From: Gloeocapsa sp. PCC 7428
Lineage (GTDB): Bacteria > Cyanobacteriota > Cyanobacteriia > Cyanobacteriales > Chroococcidiopsidaceae
Length of the DNA: 64,000 bases
Direction: 5' to 3'
NCBI RefSeq assembly: GCF_000317555.1
Contig: NC_019745.1
Span: 4,092,001-4,156,000 of the forward strand
Shown: one piece after another, positions 54,515 to 63,762 of the stretch
How positions within the stretch are numbered: the first letter of the stretch is position 1
Layout: each line of letters begins with the position of its first letter
The notes under the pieces: model-generated
The model's database searches: none
Told to the model about the DNA's origin: nothing
The model's input: the letters and a program-made list of their open reading frames with translations, nothing else
Position numbers and translations under genes: made by a program

Positions 54515-55777
54515 ATGAAAATACTGTTACTAAGTACTTACGACTTTCAAGGAGGTGCTGCTCGTGCGGCATATAGGTTACATCAAGGTTTACAAAGTAT
54601 TAACGTAAACTCTAGTATGCTAGTGCAAAATAAGTATACAGATGATGAAACAGTTATTGCTCCCTCAACAAAGCTAAGTAAAGGATTCGCTAAGCTGAAA
54701 CCAAATTTAGATAAACTACTATTGCAACTTTATCCAGATTGTAATCGCCAGTTTTCTCCTCAATGGTATCCAGATGCGATCGCACATAAAGTCAGTGAAA
54801 TTAATCCAGATATTATCAACTTACATTGGGTTAATGCAGGTTATCTAAAAATTGAAACTCTTGCTAAGTTTAAAAAGCCCATTATCTGGACACTACATGA
54901 TATGTGGGCGTTCACAGGCGGATGTCATTATAATCAAGAGTGCGATCGCTACACTAAATCATGTGGGGCGTGTCCTCAGTTAAAGAGCTTTAAAGAACAA
55001 GATTTATCTAATTGGATATGGAAGCGTAAGGCTAACGCCTGGAAAAATCTAAACCTGACTATCATAACTCCTAGTAGATGGTTAGCTAAATGTGCTGAAT
55101 CTAGTTCACTGTTTCAACACTATCCTATTGAAGTTATTCCTAATGGAATTGATATTCGCACATACAAACCTGTAAATCGTCAAGTAGCACGAAATTTATT
55201 GAATTTACCTCAAGACAAACAACTGATTCTTTTCGGGGCTATCAACGCAACTAACGATCGCCGTAAAGGTTTCCATCTACTACAACAAGCGTTAAAAATA
55301 TTGAGTGCTAACTATAATGACAAGATAGAACTTGTTATTTTTGGTGCTTCTAAGTCAGCTAATACCTTAGCTTTAAATTTAAAATCACACTACTTCGGTA
55401 AGTTAAGCGATGAAATTTCTATCGCTTTAGTTTATGCAGCAGCAGACGTATTTGTTGCACCTTCTATACAAGATAACTTACCTAACACAATAATGGAAGC
55501 TTTAGCCTGCGGAACACCTAGCGTGGCGTTTAATATTGGCGGAATGCCCGACATGATCGAGCATCAAAAGAATGGATACTTAGCTCAAAGTATTGATGGT
55601 AAAGATTTAGCACAAGGTATTACTTGGGTTTTAGAAGATAGCGAGCGCTACAGATATTTATCTAACTGCGCACGGAAAAAGGTAGAGGAAAAATTTACTT
55701 TAGAGATACAAGTAAAACACTATTTGAACTTATTTAACAAAAACTACAAAAAACAAAATAGATATTTTTATGCTTGA
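54515..55777 (+). CDS. GT4 family glycosyltransferase (WcaC-like)
   Basis: A 420-residue GT-B enzyme. LLLSTYDFQGGAARAAYRL is the acceptor loop. WTLHDMWAFTGGCHYNQECDRY with a CGACPQL segment suggests a cysteine pair typical of this subgroup. The donor site is PSIQDNLPNTIMEALACG, in which the first acidic residue of the EX7E motif is D rather than E. It lies seven bases after the pyruvyltransferase gene. Confidence 0.88.
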   Translation: MKILLLSTYDFQGGAARAAYRLHQGLQSINVNSSMLVQNKYTDDETVIAPSTKLSKGFAKLKPNLDKLLLQLYPDCNRQFSPQWYPDAIAHKVSEINPDIINLHWVNAGYLKIETLAKFKKPIIWTLHDMWAFTGGCHYNQECDRYTKSCGACPQLKSFKEQDLSNWIWKRKANAWKNLNLTIITPSRWLAKCAESSSLFQHYPIEVIPNGIDIRTYKPVNRQVARNLLNLPQDKQLILFGAINATNDRRKGFHLLQQALKILSANYNDKIELVIFGASKSANTLALNLKSHYFGKLSDEISIALVYAAADVFVAPSIQDNLPNTIMEALACGTPSVAFNIGGMPDMIEHQKNGYLAQSIDGKDLAQGITWVLEDSERYRYLSNCARKKVEEKFTLEIQVKHYLNLFNKNYKKQNRYFYA

Positions 55778-55902
55778 AGTATGTAAGATCTTAAATAAAT
55801 AATTGCGAACAATAAGAATATGTTAGTAAATAAATATATCTTTAACTGTATATTTGTTCGAAGAGGAATGAATTAAAATTGTAAGCTCATGGTATAAAAA
55901 TT

Positions 55903-57357
55903 ATGAAACAATCTGTACAGCATTTTTTCATTAATAATGCTCAAATAAAAAAAAAGATTTTAGATTTTGATTTAATCCTATGTTCAAGTTTAGCTTTTGT
56001 ACTACCTTTTTCAGCCTTTAATATTTACATATTTGGAATTCGTATTGATTTTGAACGGGTTTTGCTTTCTGTATGTGTTTTGAATTTAATTATTAAATTG
56101 TTTTTACCTGATCAAAATAAATTAAAAAGAAAAAGAGCCGTTTTTACGTTATTTCTACCAATTTTAATTGGTATTATTTATGCTTTATACTTAACTCCTT
56201 TCCAGGTTGATTTTATTAAAAGTATTCAATTTAATAATGATGCTGAAATATATGGCTTTATTTTTAAGAGAATGCTGAAATACTTGTTTTATATAGGTTT
56301 TTCTATCTATTTAGCCTTGGTTTTAGTCGATGAAAGAAAAATTAAAATATTTCTCAGTTGTCTAGCAATATCGTTATGTACAAATGAAATATTAGGATTT
56401 ACTCAGTTTATCACATTTGCAATTAGTGGTATTGATTTATTTCCTATGTATAAGGTTAAGCTTACTGAAGACTTTGCTAGATATCATCAAAGTGCAACTG
56501 TTAATTTTATGGGTTTACGCGTTTTGCGGGTTAATGGTTTTTCACATGAACCTAAAGGTTTAGCAATGGTCAATACATTTTTATTCTTTATGAAATTGTT
56601 TTGGAGTAAATATGCACGTAATAATTTAATTATTCAGTTGCAATTTTTAGATGATTATATGTCTAAAACTTTATGGCTATCTATAATTGTTATTTTGATG
56701 ACTTTTTCTTCTTCAGGTTTAATATCATTCCTTTCAGGTTTTGCATTTTTATTACTATTACGTAAAAACAAAACTACTTTTTTAGCTAAAAATAATTTAA
56801 TCTATTGGATATTTTTTACAACTACTATAGTTCTGTCTTTTGTTTTCTTTAATGATCTACCTGAGAAAATTGCATCGTTTTTTCAAAACACTATGGTGAG
56901 AAGATTAAGTTTATTTTTTAAAGAGTTTTCAATCATTTCTTTTTATCAAAGTTTTGACCCTGAAGATGGAGCAGCTTTATACAATATATTAAATTATCCT
57001 TTTGTCATACTACATGGCTTAGGCTTTGGTGCATTTAGCAATATTAGCTTTGTTTATTTTAGTAAATACTATAGTTCAGAACTATCCCCTTTTTCACGAA
57101 ATATAATGATAGAAATGCTTTTTGCAGTAGGGCTGCCAGGTACTATTATATTTTTTTACTTCCTAAATCATATCTACAAAAGATTAAGGTATATTAATAA
57201 GTTCATTTGTTCCAATCTGTATTTACATTCTTTGATCGCGATTATCCTATTCCTCAACTTGTTTGTTCGCTCTAGCGAGCCTATCTTTTTTATGTTTATA
57301 GGTATTTTATCTGCTCTTTACTTAAACTATACTCCTCTATCTCAGACGCAAAAATAA
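55903..57357 (+). CDS. Wzy-like polymerase / O-antigen ligase-type membrane protein
   Basis: A 484-residue membrane protein with about eleven hydrophobic helices. A loop with LRVNGFSHEPKGLAMVNTF and a late HGLGFGAFSNISF resembles Wzy/WaaL-type proteins. The gene is strongly AT-rich, more so than its neighbours, as is common for horizontally moved Wzy genes. It would polymerise units flipped by the Wzx at 52161. A ligase function cannot be ruled out. Confidence 0.75.
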   Translation: MKQSVQHFFINNAQIKKKILDFDLILCSSLAFVLPFSAFNIYIFGIRIDFERVLLSVCVLNLIIKLFLPDQNKLKRKRAVFTLFLPILIGIIYALYLTPFQVDFIKSIQFNNDAEIYGFIFKRMLKYLFYIGFSIYLALVLVDERKIKIFLSCLAISLCTNEILGFTQFITFAISGIDLFPMYKVKLTEDFARYHQSATVNFMGLRVLRVNGFSHEPKGLAMVNTFLFFMKLFWSKYARNNLIIQLQFLDDYMSKTLWLSIIVILMTFSSSGLISFLSGFAFLLLLRKNKTTFLAKNNLIYWIFFTTTIVLSFVFFNDLPEKIASFFQNTMVRRLSLFFKEFSIISFYQSFDPEDGAALYNILNYPFVILHGLGFGAFSNISFVYFSKYYSSELSPFSRNIMIEMLFAVGLPGTIIFFYFLNHIYKRLRYINKFICSNLYLHSLIAIILFLNLFVRSSEPIFFMFIGILSALYLNYTPLSQTQK

Positions 57358-57444
57358 AAAAATATAAAATAATTCGTTGTAACTGCACACAAAATTTTGA
57401 TTTGCTATCGCAATTATATAGAGTTGAAAAACAAAGATAATTTT

Positions 57445-58281
57445 ATGAGCATAAGCTACGTTATTCCAACATTAAATAGTGCTTCTACACTTGATATGAC
57501 ATTATTATCCTTACGCTCCCAAAAAGATATAAATGTTAAGGTGATTGTAGTGGATAGTGGCTCAACAGATGGCACGTTAGATGTGTGCAAACGTTGGAAC
57601 ATTAAAACTTTGTATGCTGAGCCAGGAAATATGTATCGAGCTATTAATATAGGCTTGCGTGAATGTGATACTGAGTGGTTAGGATATATTAATTCAGACG
57701 ATTGGTTGTACTCAGATAGTTTAACGCGACTGATTACCCACGGAAATGCTTCTAATGCAGATATAGTATATGGCATCTGTGACTTTACAGATGTTCATGG
57801 TCGCTTTATGTATTCATTTACTCCACCTAAGTGTAACCAATTGATTTCCATGTCTAAAACTGGGGTACTTGGAATCGCTCAACAAACAACAATCTTTAGA
57901 AATCGCCTTTATCAAAGGTTGAAAGGTTTCAACGAAGAATACTACTTTGCTGCTGATAGAGATTTTTATATGCGAGCCTTGCAATCCAACGCTATCTTTA
58001 CTTTTCTTCCTGGTTCATCAGTAGCTTGTTTTCGATTACATAGAAACCAATTAAGTCAAAAAAAATCTGAACTCATGAGAGTTGAGTCTAAAAAAATTAA
58101 TACCACGCTCTTTAAATCACCCAGCTATTATGATTGGGCTATAAGGATGCAGTGGCACTTGAGTAATCTTCCTCACTATCTATTGAGGTTTTTTAGGCAA
58201 TCGATGCTTTCAGGTGAGATAACTGTCACGAAGTCGATGCATGGAGGTACACACCTTGAAACACAATCTAAGGCTTTTTAA
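57445..58281 (+). CDS. GT2 family glycosyltransferase
   Basis: About 278 residues. ISYVIPTLNSASTLDMTL begins the GT-A fold. VVDSGSTDGT and the metal-binding INSDDWLYSD follow. The pattern AADRDFYMRALQ is typical of WcaA-like GT2 enzymes. The ATG at 57445 is chosen because an upstream start adds residues unlike the family. It is in the plus-strand polysaccharide operon. Confidence 0.88.
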   Translation: MSISYVIPTLNSASTLDMTLLSLRSQKDINVKVIVVDSGSTDGTLDVCKRWNIKTLYAEPGNMYRAINIGLRECDTEWLGYINSDDWLYSDSLTRLITHGNASNADIVYGICDFTDVHGRFMYSFTPPKCNQLISMSKTGVLGIAQQTTIFRNRLYQRLKGFNEEYYFAADRDFYMRALQSNAIFTFLPGSSVACFRLHRNQLSQKKSELMRVESKKINTTLFKSPSYYDWAIRMQWHLSNLPHYLLRFFRQSMLSGEITVTKSMHGGTHLETQSKAF

Positions 58282-58420
58282 ATGACTAAGATGCGGAATG
58301 CTTAGATAGACAATGCAAGGAGTTTGAATTGATAAATTTGTAAACAGAGTGAAAGCAATTCAAATTGTGTATTTTATATTCTCTTAAAAATAATCATTCA
58401 AAGTAGTTACAAGATAAATT

Positions 58421-59614
58421 GTGAAAATTCTCCACGTCATTCCCTCTGTTGGTCAAGTACGAGGCGGTCCTAGTCAAGCCGTAGTAGAAATGGTTCAGGC
58501 ATTACAAAACTTAAGTATAGATGCTGACGTAGCCACAACTAACGATAATGGCTTTGATTTACTCGATGTGCCTCTGTGTCAGAAAATTGAATATCAAAAA
58601 GTTCCTGTTTGGTTCTTCCCACGTTTTTCACCATCAATAGAATCTATTCGAGAATTTGCTTTTTCTAGTCCATTAACTTCTTGGCTTTGGCAGCACGTTG
58701 CCGAATACGATTTATTGCATATCCATGCTATTTTTTCCTACCCTTCCACAATAGCAATGGCGATCGCACGCCTCAAAGGTGTCCCATACATTATTCGTCC
58801 TCTAGGGCAATTGTGTGAATGGTCTTTGCAACAAAGCTCTTTAAAAAAGCAAGCATATATGACGCTTGTAGAACGTGCTAATATTAACTGTAGCAAAGCC
58901 TTGCATTTCACCTCCCATCAAGAACAGCAAGAAGCCTCTAAATTAGGATTTAACTCACCAAGTTTTATCCTTCCACATGGTCTTTCTTTACCTAAATTAA
59001 TACCAGATGCTCGCTACAAGTTACGGCAAATATTGAAAGCGCCAATAGACGAGCCTGTAGTTTTATTTATGTCTCGCATACATCCTAAAAAAGGCTTAGA
59101 ATATCTTATCCCTGCTTTAGGGAAACTAGTAGAGCAACGCTTTACTTTTATACTTGCAGGAAATGGCTCTCCTGAGTACGAAAGTAAAATTTCTGAGCTT
59201 TTAGCTGCTGCTGATATTCAAAATCGTACTTATCGTCCTGGGTTTGTGACTGATGAAATGAAAGATCTTTTACTTCAAGGTTCTGATATTTTTACTCTCA
59301 CATCTCATTCAGAAAACTTCGGTATTGCTGTTTTAGAAGCTTTAGCAGCACGGCTACCTGTCGTTGTTACTCCTGGTGTTGCTCTGTCTTCTGTCGTTGA
59401 ACAACATCAACTTGGACACGTAGTACAGCTAGACACAACAGCGATCGCATCTAGTATTCAAAATTTACTGAGTAATCCTCAAGAAACACAGAAAATCGGC
59501 GATCGCGCTCGTCAGTTAATTCACGAACAATACACGTGGGAGCGTATTGCTTTAGATCTTATCTCAATATATGAGGCAATAACTAAACAAGAAAGTATTG
59601 CTGCTTTCTGCTAA
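58421..59614 (+). CDS. GT4 family glycosyltransferase
   Basis: A 397-residue GT-B enzyme starting with a GTG at 58421. The amino end is KILHVIPSVGQVRGGPSQAV. The donor site has MSRIHPKKGLEYLIPAL and ENFGIAVLE (EX7E). The overall layout is similar to the GT4 at 12966 in the minus-strand cluster. It lies 139 bases after the GT2 gene, which leaves room for an internal promoter. Confidence 0.9.
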   Translation: MKILHVIPSVGQVRGGPSQAVVEMVQALQNLSIDADVATTNDNGFDLLDVPLCQKIEYQKVPVWFFPRFSPSIESIREFAFSSPLTSWLWQHVAEYDLLHIHAIFSYPSTIAMAIARLKGVPYIIRPLGQLCEWSLQQSSLKKQAYMTLVERANINCSKALHFTSHQEQQEASKLGFNSPSFILPHGLSLPKLIPDARYKLRQILKAPIDEPVVLFMSRIHPKKGLEYLIPALGKLVEQRFTFILAGNGSPEYESKISELLAAADIQNRTYRPGFVTDEMKDLLLQGSDIFTLTSHSENFGIAVLEALAARLPVVVTPGVALSSVVEQHQLGHVVQLDTTAIASSIQNLLSNPQETQKIGDRARQLIHEQYTWERIALDLISIYEAITKQESIAAFC

Positions 59615-59642
59615 CTAATTTAAATAAATTATCAAGATAGTC

Positions 59643-60473
59643 ATGTCAATACTTAAAGACGTAACACCCCTAATTCTTACATTTAATGAAGCTGCCAACC
59701 TCCACCGTACGCTTCAGCGTCTTACTTGGGCAAAACAAATAATAGTTATTGACAGTTATAGTTCCGATACAACTCTAGATATTCTGCGCTCCTACCCTCA
59801 AGTTCAAATATTTCAGAGAACATTTGATACTCATACAAATCAGTGGAACTATGCCTTACAGCAGGTACAAACTGAATGGGTATTATCACTAGATGCAGAC
59901 TATGTTCTTACAGAAGACATAATTGCTGAAATTGCTACTCTCGCACAAGACTCCTTAGCAGATAGCTATTTTGTCAAATTTAAGTATTGCATTTTTGGCA
60001 AACCTTTACAAGGTACATTACTTCCACCACGTGAAGTTCTTTTTAAAAAAGAGAAAGCCATTTATATTGATGACGGGCATACACAGTTACTACAGGTAAA
60101 AGGTAAGTCCGCTATGCTTTCATCATATATTTATCATGACGATCGCAAACCTTTAACGCGATGGCTATGGGCACAAGATCGCTACATGATTATTGAAGCA
60201 AAAAAACTCCTAGAAACTCCCAGTCAAGAACTCAGCTTTGGCGATCGCATCCGCAAACAAAAAATCTTAGCTCCTTTCGCCATTTTATTTTACTGCTTAA
60301 TCATCAACAGAGGTATTCTAGACGGATGGGCTGGTTGGTACTATGCCTTCCAACGTACTTTAGCTGAAATTCTGCTCTCAATTCGCTTAATAGAAGCTGA
60401 GATAAATCAACAGCAAAACTTAGAGACAAAATCTCTTGATGTAAATGTGGCTACTAGCTTGCTAACAAAGTAA
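59643..60473 (+). CDS. GT2 family glycosyltransferase (WaaE/KdtX-like)
   Basis: A 276-residue GT-A enzyme. TPLILTFNEAANLHRTLQRL and VIDSYSSDTTLDI fit the LPS-core beta-glucosyltransferase subgroup; the metal motif is in LSLDADYVLT. DDRKPLTRWLWAQDRYM and a late hydrophobic segment are also typical of the subgroup. It closes the plus-strand operon. It may act late, on a side branch. Confidence 0.87.
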   Translation: MSILKDVTPLILTFNEAANLHRTLQRLTWAKQIIVIDSYSSDTTLDILRSYPQVQIFQRTFDTHTNQWNYALQQVQTEWVLSLDADYVLTEDIIAEIATLAQDSLADSYFVKFKYCIFGKPLQGTLLPPREVLFKKEKAIYIDDGHTQLLQVKGKSAMLSSYIYHDDRKPLTRWLWAQDRYMIIEAKKLLETPSQELSFGDRIRKQKILAPFAILFYCLIINRGILDGWAGWYYAFQRTLAEILLSIRLIEAEINQQQNLETKSLDVNVATSLLTK

Positions 60474-60551
60474 ACAAATGAATATTTTCGTCAATCCTGC
60501 TTTTATTTTGGTCTTGCTCAACGTTATTCCGAATCAACAGGCGATCGCATC

Positions 60552-60761
60552 CTAACTATTTTTTGCCTGTTCAACCTTTTGGCGAATCAATGCTGCTACT
60601 TTCTCCACCTCAACCGCAGATTGAGGCAAATCATAGATTTCAGAAGTCGCATCAGATGTAAAGCGGTCAACAAAGGCATAAAATGCTTCCTGATCGTTAG
60701 GATGAGCAACTAGATAAGCCCTTAACTCCGCCTTATTCATATTTTCAAAGCTAGGCTTCAT
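60552..60761 (-). CDS. DUF6887-like small protein
   Basis: About 69 residues. MKPSFENMNKAELRAYLVAH and PNDQEAFYAFVDRF recall the DUF6887 group of cyanobacterial small proteins, as I remember it. The ATG at 60761 overlaps the stop of a DUF6888-like frame by four bases (ATGA), the usual gene pair. The function of the pair is unknown; a toxin-antitoxin-like role is sometimes considered. Confidence 0.7.
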   Translation of the reverse strand: MKPSFENMNKAELRAYLVAHPNDQEAFYAFVDRFTSDATSEIYDLPQSAVEVEKVAALIRQKVEQAKNS

Positions 60762-60934
60762 TCTAAAAACCTCCAACGACCATTACGAAAAATCTCTATT
60801 TGTATATTATCGCCAGCTAAAATAAAGATATTTCCCGTTCGCTCATCAAGCCGAACAACAGCAATCAAAGTAAACATATTAGTTATAGACTGGCACAAGG
60901 TTACACATATGATGCCTTGTTCAGCAGTTGGTAG
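60758..60934 (-). pseudogene. DUF6888-like small protein, start codon lost
   Basis: Minus-strand frame reading PTAEQGIICVTLCQSITN, then MFTLIAVVRLDERTG and NIFILAGDNIQIEIF, ending RFLE before a TGA. The expected initiator just before PTAEQ is CTA (60932-60934) and the next upstream codons hold a stop. The first ATG in frame is at 60877, well inside the conserved part. Either a rare start is used or the gene is inactive. It overlaps the DUF6887-like gene by ATGA. Confidence 0.55.
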
Positions 60935-60971
60935 AATTTTTCATACCTTATTTAAATAGCCCCATATCAAG

Positions 60972-61914
60972 TTAGACAAAGAACTTTTCACTGATGTCAC
61001 CTCAGGCGATCGCCGCGAAGTCGATTTACTTGCCAAAGCTAAGTTTAGAGAACAAGAAACATTCTTCCTAATCCACTGCAAACACCAATCACAATCCCAA
61101 ACTCAGTTTGGTAGAAGGATGTTCTACTACTTCGCACGTTTATCTGAAAAATACGCCCTCCCCGTCTACCCAATAGTCATTTTTTCCTACGACACTCCAC
61201 GCCAGTTTGACGCCACTTCTCTCAACGGGGGACTCGGGAACCCCACTACGTGGGGATTGGGGGTAAACCCCCGCACGAGAGTGGCTCCTCAACGGAGGAC
61301 ACCTCCGCACGACACTGGCTCCACAACGCAGCGAACCCACATCATATCAAGTCACCTTCCCTGACAAAACAATCCTGGAATTCAACTACAGTGTCATCCA
61401 ACTCAATCGTCTGCACTGGCGCGACTTCTTAAGACAAGAAAACCCCGTAGCCGCTGCACTGATGGCAAAAATGCAAATCAAACCTCAAGAGCGATCAATA
61501 GTAAAATTAGAATGCTTGCGCCTGCTAGCCACCTTACGTCTAGATCCAGCCAGAATGCAACTGATATCTGGCTTTATTGATAGCTACTTACGCCTCAACA
61601 TCCAAGAAGAACAGCTATTTCAAACACAACTGAGTACACTAGGAATAGTTCAACAGGAGGAAGTGATGAAAATTGTCACCAGTTGGATGGAACAAGGTAG
61701 ACAAGAAGGTAAACAGGAAGGAAGACAAGAAGAAGCCCAATCTTTAATCCTACGCCTACTCAACCGCCGAATTGGTGCATTCGATGCACAATTACAAGCA
61801 CAAATCCAGCAACTGTCACTTTCGCAGTTAGAAAACTTAGATGAGGCTTTATTAGACTTTAGTGATACCTCTGATTTAATCACTTGGTTAGAGCAGCACT
61901 TAAGCAGTAACTGA
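60972..61914 (+). pseudogene. Rpn-type (PD-(D/E)XK) nuclease, N-terminally truncated and split by a repeat
   Basis: The frame begins abruptly at LDKELFTDVTSGDRREVDLLAKAKF (61972-type homology is absent upstream, where a stop lies five codons before). It runs to SYDTPR at 61202, where a GC-rich repeat is inserted and shifts the frame. It resumes at SEPTSYQVTFPDKTILEF (from 61330) and continues through MQLISGFIDSYLRL to a coiled tail with GRQEGKQEGRQEEAQ and a DUF4351 domain (SLILRLLNRRIGAF, LENLDEALLDF). Such proteins are linked to recombination-promoting nucleases. Deleting 61203-61329 restores the frame exactly. Confidence 0.83.
61203..61325. repeat. GC-rich dispersed repeat (copy 3) inserted in the Rpn gene
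   Basis: It contains CTCAACGGGGGACTCGG, the G/C hairpin, GGACACCTCCGCAC and ACTGGCTCC also seen in copies 1 and 2. Short inverted ends GCCAGT / ACTGGC are visible. ACGC stands on both sides (61199-61202 and 61326-61329), a possible 4-bp duplication. Element plus one ACGC is 127 bases, which explains the frameshift. Confidence 0.75.
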
Positions 61915-61925
61915 AGTTGTCTTGA

Positions 61926-62513
61926 ATGAGCGATCAGCTATCGATGAAGTTTCCTCCGCAGCATAAATACCGCTTTGTCACTTTGGCGATCGCCTCCTTG
62001 CTCATCATTCTATTAGGGATCATTCCGCTCAGAGTTGCGATCGCGCACTACCAAGTACCTCAACCTCAAGCTATCCTCACCCTCGGTGGCGGTGCAGATC
62101 GCGAAACATTCACCGCCCAATTTGCTCAACTGTATCCACAACTCGACATTTGGGTATCTTCTGGTATTCCCACTAAACAAGCGTGCAAAATCTTTCAACA
62201 AGAAGGAATTTCCCCCGCACGCATCCACATCGATCGTCGCGCTGTCGATACCGTAACCAACTTCACCTCACTCGTTGACGAATTCCAACAACGCCACATA
62301 CGACACGTTTATCTCATCACCTCCGACTTTCATATGTCCCGCGCCACAGCGATCGCTACGATTATTTTTGGAAGTCAAGGTATCATCTTCACTCCAGTCT
62401 CAATTCCCTCCAACCATCCCCCTGAATCACAATTGCGCATTCTTCGCGACAGCACCCGTGCTGTGTTATGGCTTTTCACACGGCGTACTGGCGCTAGTTT
62501 TCATTCACGCTAG
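61926..62513 (+). CDS. YdcF/DUF218-family membrane-anchored protein
   Basis: A 195-residue protein with an amino-terminal membrane helix (ASLLIILLGIIPLRVAIAHY). The DUF218 core follows: ILTLGGGADRETF, LDIWVSSGIPTKQA, RAVDTVTNFTSLV, VYLITSDFHMSRA. ElyC/SanA-type relatives act in envelope or polysaccharide metabolism in the periplasm. It starts 11 bases after the Rpn remnant, so it may have been co-transcribed with it. The length matches cyanobacterial members. Confidence 0.85.
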   Translation: MSDQLSMKFPPQHKYRFVTLAIASLLIILLGIIPLRVAIAHYQVPQPQAILTLGGGADRETFTAQFAQLYPQLDIWVSSGIPTKQACKIFQQEGISPARIHIDRRAVDTVTNFTSLVDEFQQRHIRHVYLITSDFHMSRATAIATIIFGSQGIIFTPVSIPSNHPPESQLRILRDSTRAVLWLFTRRTGASFHSR

Positions 62514-62530
62514 CGCAGCGAGGCTTTTTT
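62491..62530 (+). terminator. Hairpin overlapping the end of the YdcF-like gene
   Basis: GCGCTAG and CTAGCGC arms (62491-62516) enclose 12 bases and include the stop codon. AGCGAGG and a run of six T (62525-62530) follow. Confidence 0.55.
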
Positions 62531-62690
62531 AAAATAGAATTCTCATACTTGACAAATCAAGTTCACTTGCGCCAGACTCGAAGCCAATTCCAGCACCTAA
62601 ATTCCCTCCGCGATCTTTATTTCATGAACCGCCACAAGTGGAGGGGGCAATGACTTCTTCAAGCTGTCTTTAAATTAGTTATCCATCAAT

Positions 62691-63275
62691 ATGCGTCTCG
62701 ATCAATACACTCTCGGCAACTATACTCCTGGCGCTCCGCTATGGAAACAACTTCTGTGGTATTTTCTTGGAGAACCATTATTCCGCGCTCATTGGCTACC
62801 AGTTTCAACATTCAAAGTACTCTTGCTACGCCTTTTTGGTGCCAAAATAGGTCAACAAGTCCGCATCAAACCAGGAGTACGAGTCAAGTTTCCTTGGCGA
62901 TTGACTCTAGGTGATTATACTTGGATTGGTGAAAATGCCTGGCTTGATAATGTCGCTCCCATCACCATAGAGAACCATGTTTGTATATCACAAGATGTCT
63001 ATCTGTGTACAGGCAATCATGACTGGCGCGATCCTCATTTTAAACTGATCCCCGCTGCAATTTACATCGCCGAAGGTAGCTGGATTGCTGCTCGTGCTGT
63101 TGTCGGACCTGGAGTTACTATCGGTAAAGGCGCGGTATTAGCCCTCGGTAGTGTCACAGGGCGATCGCTCGAACCAATGACAATCTATGCGGGAAACCCT
63201 GCGCAACCAATTAAACAGCGAGTCATATCAGGTACTCTGGTCATTCATCCTCATGATTTACCGAAAATACATTGA
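62691..63275 (+). CDS. WcaF-like hexapeptide acetyltransferase (second copy)
   Basis: A 194-residue left-handed beta-helix enzyme. It has the WcaF-type amino region (LWYFLGEPLFRAHWLPVS, LRLFGAKIGQQVRIKPG) and coil IGENAWLDNVAPITI. The catalytic histidine is in GNHDWRDPHF, and AVVGPGVTIGKGAVLALGS and YAGNPAQPIKQR close the coil. It shares its layout with 12310-12888. It would O-acetylate a polysaccharide sugar. It stands alone, followed by a palindrome and then by another GT4 gene. Confidence 0.88.
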   Translation: MRLDQYTLGNYTPGAPLWKQLLWYFLGEPLFRAHWLPVSTFKVLLLRLFGAKIGQQVRIKPGVRVKFPWRLTLGDYTWIGENAWLDNVAPITIENHVCISQDVYLCTGNHDWRDPHFKLIPAAIYIAEGSWIAARAVVGPGVTIGKGAVLALGSVTGRSLEPMTIYAGNPAQPIKQRVISGTLVIHPHDLPKIH

Positions 63276-63303
63276 ATGCCAAAATGCGATCGCATTTTGG
63301 CAT
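63276..63303. repeat. Perfect 28-bp palindrome centred on HIP1
   Basis: The half-arm is ATGCCAAAATGCGA and the other half is its exact reverse complement; the centre is GCGATCGC. It begins on the base after the acetyltransferase stop codon. It can form a stem-loop, but no T run follows. Confidence 0.75.
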
Positions 63304-63762
63304 CAGTAAACGTCTTCGTAGATTGACTATCCTAATTTAATCAATTTTTATTACTCAATAAATTCAAATTTTTATTTATAAATAATACAGCTAAGCTCAC
63401 TCCTCATCAAGTATCCAAAAAACATTAAGTTTTAAAAAAACTTTGTTAATTACTAGCTATTAACGCTATTACGGTTATTTAGCTCTACTCAACGCTGAAT
63501 AAATTATGAGTACGTACAATTCACACCGTAGAAATACTTAACTACACTACCGTAGATTTACGTAAAGAGAATAAAGATATTTTAGGTTTTTGTAGAATTT
63601 TCCGTAAAGTTTCCGATGGAACAAACGTAAATAGAGGGTTAAATTGCTTGTGAACTGCAATCTTTATCAAGCAATTGTAAATTAAATAACAAGCAGTTTG
63701 GAGAAAAACTGCTGTGCATTGTGAGATTGCTTTTTTAGTTGCTCATCAGATTGGTATAACCA
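63304..63762. promoter_or_regulatory. Leader of the final GT4 gene with repeated CGTA motifs
   Basis: Non-coding and AT-rich. Five copies of a CGTA(A/G)A motif lie within about 110 bases: CCGTAGAA (63526), CCGTAGAT (63550), ACGTAAAG (63560), CCGTAAAG (63602) and ACGTAAAT (63625). This clustering suggests regulator binding sites or a promoter region, which I could not assign to a known factor. Confidence 0.4.

Noticed and set aside
61119-61364. 81-codon frame through the repeat near 61.2 kb as an independent gene
   Set aside because: It is the Rpn nuclease frame running into the inserted repeat; the second half is repeat sequence.
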